A DNA stretch of 64,000 bases from Aestuariibacter sp. A3R04. Lineage in GTDB: Bacteria; Pseudomonadota; Gammaproteobacteria; Enterobacterales; Alteromonadaceae. The stretch spans positions 124,001 through 188,000 of the forward strand of contig NZ_JAHKQR010000002.1 of assembly GCF_018860805.1 (NCBI RefSeq), in the 5' to 3' direction. The notes beneath the pieces were generated by a model. The model made no database searches and was not told the origin of the DNA. It saw only the letters and a program-made list of their open reading frames with translations. This document shows, one piece after another, positions 26,792 through 37,358 of this stretch (position 1 is its first letter; each line of letters begins with the position of its first letter). The position numbers were made by a program, and so were the translations under genes.

Positions 26792-28499
26792 TCAACAGTT
26801 GCAGCGACTCACGCCCTCTAAACGTATTTATATCGAGTCGATATGCAACCTGTACACGCTTACAAATACTACTTGGCCAGACGGTGGTATCCACACTAAA
26901 TGCAATGGCATCGACTTCTTCACCGTTGCTTTTACGCAGCACGAGTTTGAGATGATTTTTATTTTCGCCCACCATGCGCTGATCAACAACGTCCATAATG
27001 CCATCGAACAAGGGCGCGTCGAAACCCTGCCCAAAAGGACCTGCCTGACGCAATGTATGCGCCAGATCAAGTGCCAGGTCATCGGCGGACAACTCGCCGT
27101 CTGAGAGTATCACCTTATCACTATCAAGTCCGTTGAGGTGTCTGCGGGTTACCTTGTGCAATGCCGCTTCAAAAACTGGCAATGATTCCCGTGTCAAGCT
27201 CAGACCCGCAGCCATGGCATGACCTCCAAATTTGTCGATTACGCCGGGCCAAGCGGTATTCACTTCATCCAGTATATCGCGAATATGCAAACCGGGTATA
27301 GAACGAGCTGAACCTTTAATTTCACGCTCATTCTGATTAGCAAATACAATCACAGGGCGGTGATGTTTCTCTTTCAAGCGCCCCGCTACAATACCCACTA
27401 CGCCCTGATGAAAATGCGGTTGATACAACACCAGAGCGGGAGGAAGTTCACCTTCCACACTGATAGAAGCCAGGGCGGCTTCCGCTTCTTCCTTCATTTC
27501 ATTCTCGATTGCCCGGCGCTGAAGGTTTAAACGGTCAAGCTCGCTTGCCATGTGTCGCGCTTGCAGGGGGTCATCACACAGCAGACATTCAATACCCAGG
27601 GCCATATCTTCCAACCGGCCTGCCGCATTTAGCCTAGGGCCTATGACGAAACCGAGGTCCGTCGCTGTCAGATACGCCAGCGGTTTATTCCTGTTGGCCA
27701 CTTCAAATAGCGCTTTAATGCCCGGACGACACTGGCCACTGCGAATGCGCTGTAAGCCTTGGTAAACCAGCACACGGTTGTTTTTGTCTAAACTGACTAC
27801 GTCTGCCACGGTTCCAACTGCCACAATATCCAGCAAATTGGCCAGATTGGGCGCCGGGCGTGAGGGCGTGAACCAGTCCTCTCGTTGCAGCTTTGCCCGC
27901 AACGCCAACATGAGATAGAAAGCTACGCCCACGCCCGCAATACTTTTGGAGGCAAACCCGCAATCTTTGCGGTTTGGATTCACAATGGCGTCTGCGTCAG
28001 GCAGCGATGGGGCAGGCAGGTGATGATCGGTGACAATAACACGCAAGCCCAACGCCCTGGCATGGGCCACGCCGTCAAAACAGGCGATGCCATTGTCGAC
28101 GGTAACAATGACTTCCGCGCCCTGTTGCAAGGCGACATCAACAATTTGTTTGCTAAGCCCGTAACCAAAATCGAAGCGATTTGGCACAAGGTAACTGATA
28201 TGAGCAAACCCCATTTGCTTTAACGCCAGTATACACACTGCGGTAGAAGTAGCTCCATCCGCATCGAAGTCTCCCACTATGGTGATTTTCTTTTGTGTTT
28301 TCAGAGCATCAACCAACAATGTCGTTGCTTTGTCGATATCCCTAAGTTGCTCGTAGTGCAACAACGCTTTTGCCGAGGTGTTTAACTCGTTAATATCATT
28401 AATGTCACGCGCGCGATAAACCCTGTCCAGCACCGGGTGTAAATCGGCACTCAGGCGGGTATCAGCTCGCAGCGCGCGTCTGACGATTGGTAATGTCAT
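26766..28499 (-). CDS. recJ: Single-stranded-DNA exonuclease RecJ
   Basis: A 577-residue DHH-family nuclease. Motifs are DFDADGATST, VTVDNGIACFDG, VTDHHLP (the DHH motif) and GVGVAFYL, then a DHHA1 domain with GGHAMAAGLSL, and an OB-fold C-terminus. It degrades single strands 5' to 3' in RecFOR recombination and mismatch repair. It starts 2 nt after dsbC, the common dsbC-recJ pair. Confidence 0.96.
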   Translation of the reverse strand: MTLPIVRRALRADTRLSADLHPVLDRVYRARDINDINELNTSAKALLHYEQLRDIDKATTLLVDALKTQKKITIVGDFDADGATSTAVCILALKQMGFAHISYLVPNRFDFGYGLSKQIVDVALQQGAEVIVTVDNGIACFDGVAHARALGLRVIVTDHHLPAPSLPDADAIVNPNRKDCGFASKSIAGVGVAFYLMLALRAKLQREDWFTPSRPAPNLANLLDIVAVGTVADVVSLDKNNRVLVYQGLQRIRSGQCRPGIKALFEVANRNKPLAYLTATDLGFVIGPRLNAAGRLEDMALGIECLLCDDPLQARHMASELDRLNLQRRAIENEMKEEAEAALASISVEGELPPALVLYQPHFHQGVVGIVAGRLKEKHHRPVIVFANQNEREIKGSARSIPGLHIRDILDEVNTAWPGVIDKFGGHAMAAGLSLTRESLPVFEAALHKVTRRHLNGLDSDKVILSDGELSADDLALDLAHTLRQAGPFGQGFDAPLFDGIMDVVDQRMVGENKNHLKLVLRKSNGEEVDAIAFSVDTTVWPSSICKRVQVAYRLDINTFRGRESLQLLIEEIEPVE

Positions 28500-28501
28500 G
28501 G

Positions 28502-29275
28502 CTATTCAGATTCAAAAACATCCTGAATCAGTACACTTGCCGGCTTGTAACCTGGCACCATTTTTCCATTGTCGAAGATGATCGCAGGTGTGCCCCGAAC
28601 ACCTAAATTGCGGCCTGCGGTAAACTGCTCCGCTACCGTGTTTTTACAGCTTTCTCCACTGAAGGTGGGATTGGAGATAGATTTCGCTTTGGTTAACGCA
28701 GATTTAGGATCATCTGAGCACCAGATAGACACCATGTTTTCATAATTCTCAGTACCCAGCCCCGCCCGTGGCCAAGCGAGGTAACGCACCGTTATACCTG
28801 CCTCGTTTAGTTCGTCGACTTCGCGGTGAAGTTTTTTGCAATAGCCACACGTATAATCGGTGAATACCGTAATTACGTGCTGCTCGTCATCGGCTTTAAA
28901 TTCTATAGCGTCATCCTTAAAGGGTGCAATGGCATCTAATCTAACTTTGCCCAACGCAACTTCGGTGAGATCTTTCATACCTGCGTTCAGGTCATAAATA
29001 TGGCCGAATAACATATAGTTGGCATCTTCGGACATGTAGAACACCTGATTGGCAGCAGTGATCTCTAACATCCCATCAAGTGGTGCGTTAGCGATAGTAT
29101 CAGGCTCAATACCCACAATCGATTTCACCCTGGACACAATTGTCGCTTGCTCAACAGACGGAGTTGCCGCCGCTGTCTGTGTCGACGGACTAGCCTCATC
29201 AACGGTTTCTGCCGTACAACCTACAGACAAAACAAAACCCAGTGCCATCAGCACTGCATAACTCACTTTTTCCAC
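28502..29275 (-). CDS. dsbC: DsbC thiol:disulfide isomerase
   Basis: A 257-residue DsbC, started at GTG 29275 because GAGGAG lies 5 nt upstream; the longer frame to 29293 has no such site. The CGYC active site is in VFTDYTCGYCKKLH, the cis-proline in VRGTPAI, and a second Cys pair in SIWCSDD and ESCKNT. It isomerises wrong disulfides in the periplasm. Unusually the N-terminus reads ..ALGFVLSVGCTAETVDEASPSTQTAAA, a Cys at the cleavage point followed by a Ser/Thr/Ala-rich linker, so it may be a lipoprotein. It is followed by recJ. Confidence 0.92.
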   Translation of the reverse strand: MEKVSYAVLMALGFVLSVGCTAETVDEASPSTQTAAATPSVEQATIVSRVKSIVGIEPDTIANAPLDGMLEITAANQVFYMSEDANYMLFGHIYDLNAGMKDLTEVALGKVRLDAIAPFKDDAIEFKADDEQHVITVFTDYTCGYCKKLHREVDELNEAGITVRYLAWPRAGLGTENYENMVSIWCSDDPKSALTKAKSISNPTFSGESCKNTVAEQFTAGRNLGVRGTPAIIFDNGKMVPGYKPASVLIQDVFESE

Positions 29276-29425
29276 GATAACTCCTCGATTCACCAGACGT
29301 TTCCAACACTAGATTACATGACCGGTGCAATGGATAAAAAATAACAATGTCACGATAATACCACAATAAAACCAGCCAGAAAGGTCACTGATGCGTCTCA
29401 GCTATGCGTTCATCGCCGCGGAAAA

Positions 29426-30340
29426 TCACCCTCTGGGGTGGTGACTATGGATAAGATTTTGAAGCCGCTCCGTGGCGACGTGGGTGTATATTTGCGTGGT
29501 CGAAAGATCACTATGACCCAGTAACATTTGCACTACCCGTAAATCGGCGCCGTGATTGAGTAAATGGGTTGCAAAGGCATGACGCAATGTGTGGGGGGAT
29601 AAATGTTGGTCAATAGCCGCCCTTTGCGCATAGATTTTAATCCGATGCCAGAAGGTTTGTCGGGTCATTTGTACGCCACGCAAACTCACGAACAATACGT
29701 CTGTCTGATGCTTAAGCAAAGCAGGACGAGACGCCTTCACATAGGTGGTAATCCAGTCCATAGCATCTTCCCCCAAAGGTACCAGTCGGTCTTTATTTCC
29801 CTTTCCAGTAACCCGGACTACGCCCTGTTGTAGACTAACCTGTTCCATGCGCAAGCTGATGAGTTCCGATACTCGCAGCCCTGTGGCGTAAAGCACTTCA
29901 AGCATACAGCGATCGCGACACTCCACTGGGTCGTTTGTATCAGGGGCTGCCAGCAAATCCTCTACCTGCTGCTCGCTAAGGGACGAAGGCAGTGCCTTAG
30001 CTGTTTTAGGGTTGGCAAGCTGGGTTGCCGGGTTGTCGGTGCGCACCTGTCGGCTGATTAGAAATGAATAAAACGCCCGCATGGCAGAGAGAGCTCGTTG
30101 AGTACTGCGGGCAGACAAGCCCTGTTTGTGACGCTGGTGCAAATAGGTTTGCAGTGACTCAGTGGTCAGTACCCGGCAGTCACGCATACCTTGGGTCTGA
30201 AAATAAAGGGCCATTTTCGTCAGGTCGGTGCGATAACTCTGTTGCGTGTGTTCACTGAGCCCTTTCTCCAGCCAAAGCATGTCGATGAATTCATCAATAA
30301 TTGCCGTATTTACAACCGAAAGCGGCTCTTTTCTCGCCAT
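29426..30340 (-). CDS. xerD: Tyrosine recombinase XerD
   Basis: A 304-residue recombinase. The N-terminal SAM-like core-binding domain covers about residues 15-105. The catalytic residues are R156 (GLRVSEL), K180 (GKGNKDR), H250 and R253 (HTLRH), H276 (LLGHSD) and Y285 (IYTH). With XerC it resolves chromosome dimers at dif. Its neighbours djlA and dsbC support XerD over XerC or an integrase. Its first base is the last base of djlA. Confidence 0.94.
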   Translation of the reverse strand: MARKEPLSVVNTAIIDEFIDMLWLEKGLSEHTQQSYRTDLTKMALYFQTQGMRDCRVLTTESLQTYLHQRHKQGLSARSTQRALSAMRAFYSFLISRQVRTDNPATQLANPKTAKALPSSLSEQQVEDLLAAPDTNDPVECRDRCMLEVLYATGLRVSELISLRMEQVSLQQGVVRVTGKGNKDRLVPLGEDAMDWITTYVKASRPALLKHQTDVLFVSLRGVQMTRQTFWHRIKIYAQRAAIDQHLSPHTLRHAFATHLLNHGADLRVVQMLLGHSDLSTTQIYTHVATERLQNLIHSHHPRG

Positions 30341-31188
30341 CAGAAACCGCGCTTCTCTTTGATAAGTTCGTATGCGGCCTGGATGTCCTGCGCTTTGCCT
30401 TTGGCAATTTCCATAGCCTGTTGTGGCAAGCCCTTTGATGCCAGTTTGTCGGGGTGATGTTCTGACATTCTTTTACGATACGCCCGTTTTATGGTCTTTT
30501 CATCGTCAGACGCAGTTACCCCTAAAATGCGATAAGCATCATCGAGGGTTTGTGAATCGCTATAGGTCTGGCTGCGTTGCTGGTGCTGCTGCCCATAAGC
30601 ACCTCCTCGCTGCCTAAAGCGAATTTCGGCTTCGTAAGCTGAAATGAGAAAATCCAGTTCCTGGCGTTTGAAGCTCAACGCCTGCGCCACTTTTTCCAGC
30701 ACCTTATACTCTGGCGTCGATAAAGTGCCGTCTGCAAACGCGGCCTGAATCAGAATTTCCAGAAACATCTGCAGGATATCCCGACGTCCATGGCACGACT
30801 CTACCAATCCGCGCAGTGTATCGGTTAAGGGAAAAGCCGTCGATTTACCCTCTCTGAAGGCTTGTTGGGCTTCGCTGCGAGCATCGCCGCGTAGTTGCAT
30901 ATCGTCCATCAGAAGGGTGGCAATTTTTATTTCGCGCTCGGTCACCTGACCATCGGATTTGGCGAGGTGACCAAGGGAAGAAAATAGTGCATGGAAAAAA
31001 ACAGCCTGTTGTTTTACTCCCGACTGGTCTGTGAAAAAGCGGCCGAATCCACCCAGTTGATTGAAATCCTGGCTGTATGCCTTATCGAAAAAATGCCCGA
31101 CTATTAGCCCCAGGATAGCACCAGGTATTTTCAGAAACATAAACCCAAAAACAAACCCGAGGATTTTTCCCCAAAATAACATCGTCAC
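30340..31188 (-). CDS. djlA: DjlA, membrane-anchored DnaJ-like co-chaperone
   Basis: A 282-residue DjlA with one N-terminal membrane segment (FWGKILGFVFGFMFLKIPGAILGLIVGHFFD), a central TerB-like helical domain (~55-175), a glutamine-rich linker (~190-215) and a C-terminal J domain with the HPD motif (SEHHPDK). It stimulates DnaK at the inner membrane and affects capsule signalling in E. coli. It is divergent from lptD, as in many gammaproteobacteria. Confidence 0.94.
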   Translation of the reverse strand: MTMLFWGKILGFVFGFMFLKIPGAILGLIVGHFFDKAYSQDFNQLGGFGRFFTDQSGVKQQAVFFHALFSSLGHLAKSDGQVTEREIKIATLLMDDMQLRGDARSEAQQAFREGKSTAFPLTDTLRGLVESCHGRRDILQMFLEILIQAAFADGTLSTPEYKVLEKVAQALSFKRQELDFLISAYEAEIRFRQRGGAYGQQHQQRSQTYSDSQTLDDAYRILGVTASDDEKTIKRAYRKRMSEHHPDKLASKGLPQQAMEIAKGKAQDIQAAYELIKEKRGF

Positions 31189-31537
31189 ACTCCCGTTTAT
31201 GTCTGACTACTTTCGCCTTGCGCACACCAATACCCATGGCCTTGACCCTACACCCGTTATATCTGTCAACGGTACAATATTCTGAGATATATGGCATCTA
31301 ACAATGTAGTTTAAAGGCCTGATAGTGAATAATGGTGGCACACTAATGCAAAACTTTGTCACTTTTTTGGTATTGACGGTTGGTTCTTAACGCAGAAGTG
31401 CTTAGAATTACCTCTTTTATCTGGCAATACCCGCAAATCAATGGGGAAATGCCCTGACTCAGGACACCTTCGCACCGCTTGTCTGGTAAATTGTTCAAAC
31501 TGCGGTGCGATGAAAGAAACAGGCCATCCGTCAATAC
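31189..31537. promoter_or_regulatory. Divergent djlA / lptD control region
   Basis: About 349 nt without a credible gene. Just before lptD there is a perfect 9-bp inverted repeat, TCGCACCGC (31470-31478) and GCGGTGCGA (31502-31510), with a 23-nt loop, ending 27 nt before the lptD start. A CCTGACTCAGG palindrome is at 31453-31463. I could not place a convincing sigma-E type promoter, although lptD and surA are sigma-E controlled in E. coli. Confidence 0.5.
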
Positions 31538-33781
31538 ATGAATAAAACCTGTGCCTCCATTCTTTTAGCCGCGCTTAGCAGCGGTACTGTAGTGGCTCAA
31601 CAAAACAAAACGATAAGCCCCGACAATGCTGCATTGTCGGGGTTGTGTCCCGTATCACCCGTCGCATTTTCAAGCGATAAACTCATGCCTGCTGGAGAGG
31701 TACGGGTAGAAGCAAATCGAGCAGAAATCATAGAGCGGGAAGTGGCTTTATTTTCGGGCAATGTGGACATTACTTCCGATTCAGCCAAGATCCGGGCTGA
31801 TCAGGCACAAATCAACGACAATGGCCAGCAGCTTTATGCCAAAGGCGATGTAGAATACCAGGACAAACAGGTTCAGGTATCCTCAGACAGCGTCGACATT
31901 GATTCCGCTGGCGAGACCCTTACCATGGCCAACACCGTATATCACTTGAACGGCTCTCTTGGGCGCGGGGATGCCAGTACCATTGCGGTAAACAGTCAGG
32001 ATGGACTGGTGCTCAGGGACGTCAGCTTTACCACTTGTCCTGAAGGTGAAGAAGAGTGGATGATTCGCGCTTCTGAAATTAGCGTTAGGCGCGGAAAAGC
32101 CTGGGGGGAAGCAAAACACACACGGTTTTACTTGGCCGATGTGCCGGTGTTCTATCTGCCCTATTTTGCCTTTCCGCTTACAAACCAGCGGCAAACGGGG
32201 TTTCTCTTCCCATTGATTTCGAACTCCTCTAATACCGGGATTGATTACGAACAGCCCTTTTATTGGAACATGGCACCAAATTACGATATGACGCTGTCTC
32301 CCCGCTTGATGACAAATCGGGGCTTGCAGTTAAAAACGGAATTTCGTCATCTCTCTAAAAGCAGTTACACCCAACTCAACCTAGAGTATTTGCCGGAAGA
32401 CACAGATATTTCCACCCGACCTGACAGATATTTTTATCGGTTTTATCACCAAGGGCAAATCAATCAGAACTGGAGCACTTCGGTTAACATCAACGGCATC
32501 AGTGACGACAATTATATCGTCGATTTAAGTTCCGATTTTTATAACCGTGCTGACACCCACTTACAGCGTTCAGCCAGCATCAATTATGCGTCGGATAACT
32601 TGTTGTTTTCTGTTCATGCCCGTGACTTTGAAATTATTGGTGACTACACCGATGTATACCGCGCATTGCCGGAAGCAAAGCTCAATGTCACATATCCGTT
32701 AGCAGAATTACTTGAATTTCGGCTGAATTCTGAACTGGCCTGGTTCGATAGCACTTCACCTGACACCCCTACCGCCATGCGTTTTCACGCAGCTCCCACG
32801 CTGGCTATACCATATCAGCGACACTGGGGTGAATTCACCGCTGAGTTCAGTGCGCTTAACACCTATTATCGACAGGACAACGTGGAAGGCACAACACTGT
32901 CTGAAAAAGTAAATCGCACCCTTGGGCAGGCTAAACTCTACGGCGCGCTTTACTTCGAAAAAGACCAAAGTTGGTTCAGCGAAGACATGTCGATGACGTT
33001 AGAGCCGAGAATGCAATACCTTTACACGTCCTATGAAAATCAATCAGACATTGGGCTGTACGACACTACCTTGTGGTTGACCGATGTGGAAGGTCTGTTC
33101 AGAGACCGTGATTTTACTGGCCTGGACCGCATTACCGATAACAATCAGCTTACCGTAGCGCTCACCAGCAGGTTTTTGGATAAAGCAAACCGGGAACAAT
33201 TCGTCTTTAGCGTTGGTCAGATCTTTTATCTCGATGACAGCAGGGTGATTACCAATGCACGGGAAGATGACCGCTCGCTGTTGGCGGTAGAACTCGATTG
33301 GCGATTCAACGGAAACTGGACATTTCACAACGATTTTCAATTGGCAACGTCAACGGAGAAAGTTGAACGCAGTAGTACAACCTTCGAATACCGCAGAAGC
33401 AGTAGTAAACTATTGCAATTAACACACCGTTACGTTAGGGAACTATCTGGTGAAACCATTGACCAAGTAGGACTATCAGCCAGTTGGCCGTTGTCAAATC
33501 GCTGGCAACTGGTAGGACGAACCTATCGTGATTTAGACCGAAACCGCAGCGTTGAAAACTACTTTGGCGTGCAATACGAATCGTGTTGCTGGGCAATCCA
33601 AATTGTTGCCCAACGTCAAATCAGCAACCGTTTTGCGGCAGATGGGGCCCAGTCTCTGGACGAGTATGATTCCGGGATTTCCATGAACTTTATCTTTAAG
33701 GGCATGGGGTCTTCATCGATAAGTCAGAATATGCTGACGAACGGATTGTTTGGCTACCGACAGCCATATAGTTTAAATTAA
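31538..33781 (+). CDS. lptD: LptD, LPS-assembly outer-membrane protein
   Basis: A 747-residue LptD: signal peptide (MNKTCASILLAALSSGTVVA), N-terminal OstA/jellyroll domain (~50-165), then a 26-strand barrel. Four cysteines lie where the two inter-domain disulfides form: C37, C167 and the CC pair near 683-684 (YESCCWAI). A further Cys is in the signal peptide. With LptE it inserts lipopolysaccharide into the outer leaflet. surA, needed for its folding, follows 59 nt downstream of the stop. Confidence 0.96.
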   Translation: MNKTCASILLAALSSGTVVAQQNKTISPDNAALSGLCPVSPVAFSSDKLMPAGEVRVEANRAEIIEREVALFSGNVDITSDSAKIRADQAQINDNGQQLYAKGDVEYQDKQVQVSSDSVDIDSAGETLTMANTVYHLNGSLGRGDASTIAVNSQDGLVLRDVSFTTCPEGEEEWMIRASEISVRRGKAWGEAKHTRFYLADVPVFYLPYFAFPLTNQRQTGFLFPLISNSSNTGIDYEQPFYWNMAPNYDMTLSPRLMTNRGLQLKTEFRHLSKSSYTQLNLEYLPEDTDISTRPDRYFYRFYHQGQINQNWSTSVNINGISDDNYIVDLSSDFYNRADTHLQRSASINYASDNLLFSVHARDFEIIGDYTDVYRALPEAKLNVTYPLAELLEFRLNSELAWFDSTSPDTPTAMRFHAAPTLAIPYQRHWGEFTAEFSALNTYYRQDNVEGTTLSEKVNRTLGQAKLYGALYFEKDQSWFSEDMSMTLEPRMQYLYTSYENQSDIGLYDTTLWLTDVEGLFRDRDFTGLDRITDNNQLTVALTSRFLDKANREQFVFSVGQIFYLDDSRVITNAREDDRSLLAVELDWRFNGNWTFHNDFQLATSTEKVERSSTTFEYRRSSSKLLQLTHRYVRELSGETIDQVGLSASWPLSNRWQLVGRTYRDLDRNRSVENYFGVQYESCCWAIQIVAQRQISNRFAADGAQSLDEYDSGISMNFIFKGMGSSSISQNMLTNGLFGYRQPYSLN

Positions 33782-33840
33782 CGCGCCTGGCATTAATGAC
33801 AATGCTGGTCTGCAAACAGTAAACCTAGAAAAGAGTGATT

Positions 33841-35121
33841 ATGAAGTTCATTATCCGCGCGATTTGCATCAGTGCCCTGTTCTCATTTATGAGCATGGCA
33901 CAATCTGTTTCCCTGGACCGCACAGCGGTCATTGTTGACCAGGGCGTTGTTCTTGAGAGCGAAATTCAAAACCTCATTGAAGAGGTAAAACGCAACGCCG
34001 AAGCACAAGGTCAGGCGTTGCCTTCAGACCGGGTACTGCGTACACAGGCGATTGAGCGACTCATCATCAAAAGTCTTCAAATGCAGATGGCAGAGCGCAT
34101 GGGGGTACAGGTCAGTGACCCACAGCTGGAACAAACCATTGCTAATATCGCTCAACAACAGGGTGCCACGGTAGACGACTTGCGAGCAGAGTTGCAACGG
34201 GAAGGGATCGCCTACGACGACTATCGCGAAAATGTACGGGAAGAGCTGATAGTGGGAGAAGTGCGCCGTGCCAATGTTCGCAGAAGAGTATACATTACCC
34301 AGCAAGAAATCGAGAGCTTGGTAAAACTCATGGATCAACAGGGTGCTGAACAGGCCGAATACAACCTTGGCCATATTCTTATCGGTTTGCCGTCTGATCC
34401 AACTGACGAAGATGTAACCAATGCCCGAGCCCGCGCTGACAAGGTAATCGAAATTCTTGAAGGCGGTGCAGACTTTGCCAAAATTGCAATCACCTCATCT
34501 TCCGGTACGAATGCCCTTGAAGGAGGGGATTTGGGTTGGCTGAATATCAACTCTATGCCGACGCTGTTTGCCGAAGCGGTTCAGGGCAAAGAAAACGGCG
34601 CGCTAATTGGTCCTATACGCAGCGGAGCAGGTTTTCACATACTCAAAATTAAAGATACAAGAGGTATTGAAAAAGTCACAATTGAAGAAGTGAACTCACG
34701 TCACATATTGATAAAGCCTTCCATTATTTTGAGCGATGAGAAAGCCAAAACCATGTTGCTTGAATTCCGTCAACAACTCATCGACGGCGAAGCAGACTTT
34801 GCTGAACTGGCCAAAGAATATTCAGAAGATCCCGGCTCAGCACTCAAAGGCGGAGAACTGGGGTGGGCAGACCCAACTATCTATGTACCGGAATTCCGTG
34901 ATACCTTGGCGCAATTAGCACCTGGTGAGTACAGTCAGCCGGTGCGCACGGTTCACGGCTGGCACTTGATGCAGTTACTAGACCGCCGCTTTGACGATGC
35001 GACGGAAAAGCGCAAAGAAGACAGAGCTTCACAACTGTTATACAACCGAAAATTCAAAGAAGAATCGGAAGCCTGGTTGCGCGAAATGCGCGATTCTGCT
35101 TATATCGAAGTCTTGGAATAA
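33841..35121 (+). CDS. surA: SurA, periplasmic chaperone / prolyl isomerase
   Basis: A 426-residue SurA, with ATG 33841 taken as start (a GTG two codons earlier is possible). It has a signal peptide ([21 protein letters not shown]), an N-terminal chaperone module, two parvulin PpiC domains (~170-270 and ~280-385, each with a GGDLGW or GGELGW segment), and a C-terminal helix. It escorts outer-membrane proteins such as LptD through the periplasm. It is followed by pdxA after 17 nt. Confidence 0.96.
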   Translation: MKFIIRAICISALFSFMSMAQSVSLDRTAVIVDQGVVLESEIQNLIEEVKRNAEAQGQALPSDRVLRTQAIERLIIKSLQMQMAERMGVQVSDPQLEQTIANIAQQQGATVDDLRAELQREGIAYDDYRENVREELIVGEVRRANVRRRVYITQQEIESLVKLMDQQGAEQAEYNLGHILIGLPSDPTDEDVTNARARADKVIEILEGGADFAKIAITSSSGTNALEGGDLGWLNINSMPTLFAEAVQGKENGALIGPIRSGAGFHILKIKDTRGIEKVTIEEVNSRHILIKPSIILSDEKAKTMLLEFRQQLIDGEADFAELAKEYSEDPGSALKGGELGWADPTIYVPEFRDTLAQLAPGEYSQPVRTVHGWHLMQLLDRRFDDATEKRKEDRASQLLYNRKFKEESEAWLREMRDSAYIEVLE

Positions 35122-35138
35122 GCAACGCGAGCCCCATC

Positions 35139-36122
35139 ATGAAACCCATACGCATAGCGGTGACACCGGGTGAGCCAGCCGGAATAGGGCCAGACCTCAT
35201 TCTTGCCCTTGCACAGGAAACGTGGCAAGCACAGCTTGTCGTGTTCTGCGACAGAGCAATATTGGAAGATAGAGCCGCCCAACTCGGTTTGCCCATTACC
35301 CTTGTCGATTTCGAAAAAGACAATACCGTCATCCAGCCACCTGGCAGTTTGTTCGTTCAGCAAATTGACACCGCGGTGAAGGTGATACCAGGAGAACTGG
35401 ACAGTGACAACGGCCACTATGTGGTGGAAACACTGCGCCAGGCCTGTCAGGCAAACATGGACGGCGGCTTTGATGCCGTGGTGACTGGCCCTGTCAACAA
35501 GAGCATTATCAATAAGGCCGGTGTTTCTTTTAGCGGTCACACTGAATACTTTGCCTACCAGTCAAATACCATGGATGTAGTCATGTTGTTGGCAACGGAA
35601 GGGCTCAATGTGGCACTGGCAACCACGCATATACCTCTGGAGTATGTATCTAAGGCCATCACCCGGGATCGCTTGTACAAAGTTATTCATATTATCAATA
35701 CCGACCTGACACTGAAATTTGGTATTAAGTCACCGCGTATTTACGTGTGCGGGTTAAACCCTCATGCCGGTGAAGGCGGACATCTGGGCACGGAAGAGCT
35801 TATCACTATTATTCCTGCCCTGGACGAACTTAGGGCCGAAGGACTTGATATTATTGGGCCGCTACCTGCTGACACCATATTCCAGCCAAAATATCTCGAC
35901 GATGCAGATGTCGTCCTCGCCATGTATCACGATCAGGGGTTACCGGTGCTCAAGTATAAGGGGTTTGGAGCCTCGGTTAATATTACCCTGGGGTTGCCCT
36001 TCATCAGAACTTCAGTTGACCACGGTACGGCCTGCGATCTTGCGGGAACTGGGCAAGCCGATGCAGGAAGCTTCAGAAAAGCGCTGGAAAAAGCCATAGA
36101 GTTAGCGAATAAACAGCAATGA
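35139..36122 (+). CDS. pdxA: 4-hydroxythreonine-4-phosphate dehydrogenase
   Basis: A 327-residue PdxA starting [20 protein letters not shown]. Metal-binding histidines are expected in GHTEYFA and [20 protein letters not shown] is also conserved. It oxidises 4-phosphohydroxythreonine in vitamin B6 synthesis, making the substrate used by PdxJ (24983-25726). Its last 4 nt overlap rsmA. Confidence 0.97.
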   Translation: MKPIRIAVTPGEPAGIGPDLILALAQETWQAQLVVFCDRAILEDRAAQLGLPITLVDFEKDNTVIQPPGSLFVQQIDTAVKVIPGELDSDNGHYVVETLRQACQANMDGGFDAVVTGPVNKSIINKAGVSFSGHTEYFAYQSNTMDVVMLLATEGLNVALATTHIPLEYVSKAITRDRLYKVIHIINTDLTLKFGIKSPRIYVCGLNPHAGEGGHLGTEELITIIPALDELRAEGLDIIGPLPADTIFQPKYLDDADVVLAMYHDQGLPVLKYKGFGASVNITLGLPFIRTSVDHGTACDLAGTGQADAGSFRKALEKAIELANKQQ

Positions 36123-36940
36123 GTAAAACACATTTAGGACACACTGCGCGAAAGCGATTTGGTCAAAACTTCCTTCACGATGATTATGTGATTGGCAATA
36201 TCGTCAGCGCAATTAATCCGCAGGACGGCGAGAACCTCGTAGAAATAGGGCCTGGTCTTGGCGCATTAACCGACCCAGTTTGCGAAGAAGTTAGCAAACT
36301 TACGGTGGTCGAACTGGATCGGGACCTCGCAGAACGCTTGCGGCATCACCCTTTTCACGGCAAAAAACTCACCGTGATTGAGCGGGATGCCTTGAAACTG
36401 GATTTTAGTAGTTTGCTGGCCGATCTGCCCAATCCAATGGGTAAACTAAGAGTTTTCGGCAATTTGCCGTACAACATCTCCACCCCCTTGATGTTTCACT
36501 TATTCAGCTTCGCAAGTATTGTGCAAGACATGCACTTTATGTTGCAAAAAGAAGTAGTAAACCGTCTTGCTGCCGGTCCGGGCTCGAAAAGCTATGGGCG
36601 CTTGTCAGTGATGGCGCAATATTACTGTGCCGTGGTGCCTGTATTGCACGTACCGCCCGGTGCGTTCAAGCCCCCCCCGAAAGTAGACTCTGCCGTTGTC
36701 AAACTTATTCCACACCCTGCCCCGCCAGTGGAGGTTTCATCGGTCAAATTGCTGGAAAAGGTATGTGCCGCAGCGTTTAATCAGCGCCGCAAGACCATTC
36801 GAAACAGTTTATCAGAGTGGGTCAGCGAAGAGGAACTAACCGCTGTTGGGTTAAGCCCAACAGCACGGGCCGAAACCCTGTCTTTAGAAGATTTTGCCGC
36901 GGTGGCTAACTGCGTCTTCACGCGGGACGGAGAGAGCTGA
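36119..36940 (+). CDS. rsmA: 16S rRNA dimethyladenosine transferase RsmA (KsgA)
   Basis: A 273-residue KsgA. It starts with the typical [18 protein letters not shown], has the SAM-binding [10 protein letters not shown] and the catalytic NLPYNIST motif, and a C-terminal domain with [12 protein letters not shown]. It dimethylates A1518 and A1519 of 16S rRNA late in 30S assembly. It lies in the conserved surA-pdxA-rsmA-apaG-apaH operon. Confidence 0.97.
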   Translation: MSKTHLGHTARKRFGQNFLHDDYVIGNIVSAINPQDGENLVEIGPGLGALTDPVCEEVSKLTVVELDRDLAERLRHHPFHGKKLTVIERDALKLDFSSLLADLPNPMGKLRVFGNLPYNISTPLMFHLFSFASIVQDMHFMLQKEVVNRLAAGPGSKSYGRLSVMAQYYCAVVPVLHVPPGAFKPPPKVDSAVVKLIPHPAPPVEVSSVKLLEKVCAAAFNQRRKTIRNSLSEWVSEEELTAVGLSPTARAETLSLEDFAAVANCVFTRDGES

Positions 36941-36941
36941 T

Positions 36942-37319
36942 ATGACAGGTGTTTCTGACATTCTAGTGGCGGTTTCAACTCGTCATTTACCGGACCATCC
37001 AGCGAGTGGTAAAGACAAGTACGCCTTTGCCTATCGCGTCACAATCCGCAACCACAGCCAGCAGCCAGTGCAGTTGCTCCACCGCTACTGGCTAATTACC
37101 GATGGCAATGGCAAAAACACGGAGGTAAAAGGTGAAGGAGTGTTGGGCAAACAGCCTGTGATAGCGCCTCACGACGAGTATCAGTACACCAGTGGCGCAC
37201 TTCTGGACACGCCGGTAGGAAGTATGCAAGGCTATTACGAAATGGAAAACGAAGACGGCGATCGTTTCCGTGTGCCCATCGAGATATTTAGTCTTCGCGT
37301 GCCAAACGCGATCAACTAG
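36942..37319 (+). CDS. apaG: ApaG protein
   Basis: A 125-residue ApaG, with the start set at ATG 36942, 1 nt after rsmA, giving the family's usual length. The fold is a fibronectin-III-like sandwich with YAFAYRVTIRNHSQQPVQLLHRYWLITDG and the GEGVLGKQPVIAPHDEYQYTSG block, which includes the glycine-rich GxGVxGxxP motif. Its biochemical role is not settled. It is translationally close to apaH. Confidence 0.95.
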   Translation: MTGVSDILVAVSTRHLPDHPASGKDKYAFAYRVTIRNHSQQPVQLLHRYWLITDGNGKNTEVKGEGVLGKQPVIAPHDEYQYTSGALLDTPVGSMQGYYEMENEDGDRFRVPIEIFSLRVPNAIN

Positions 37320-37358
37320 TTTCTAACACATCTAATTCAATTCATTCCGGGGTATGCC

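Noticed and set aside
29426-30340. Tyrosine recombinase as sign of an integrated element
   Set aside because: Full XerD features and the conserved djlA-xerD-dsbC-recJ setting show it is the housekeeping enzyme.
31343-31534. 63-codon minus-strand ORF upstream of lptD
   Set aside because: It lies over the lptD leader and hairpin, with no ribosome-binding site or motif.
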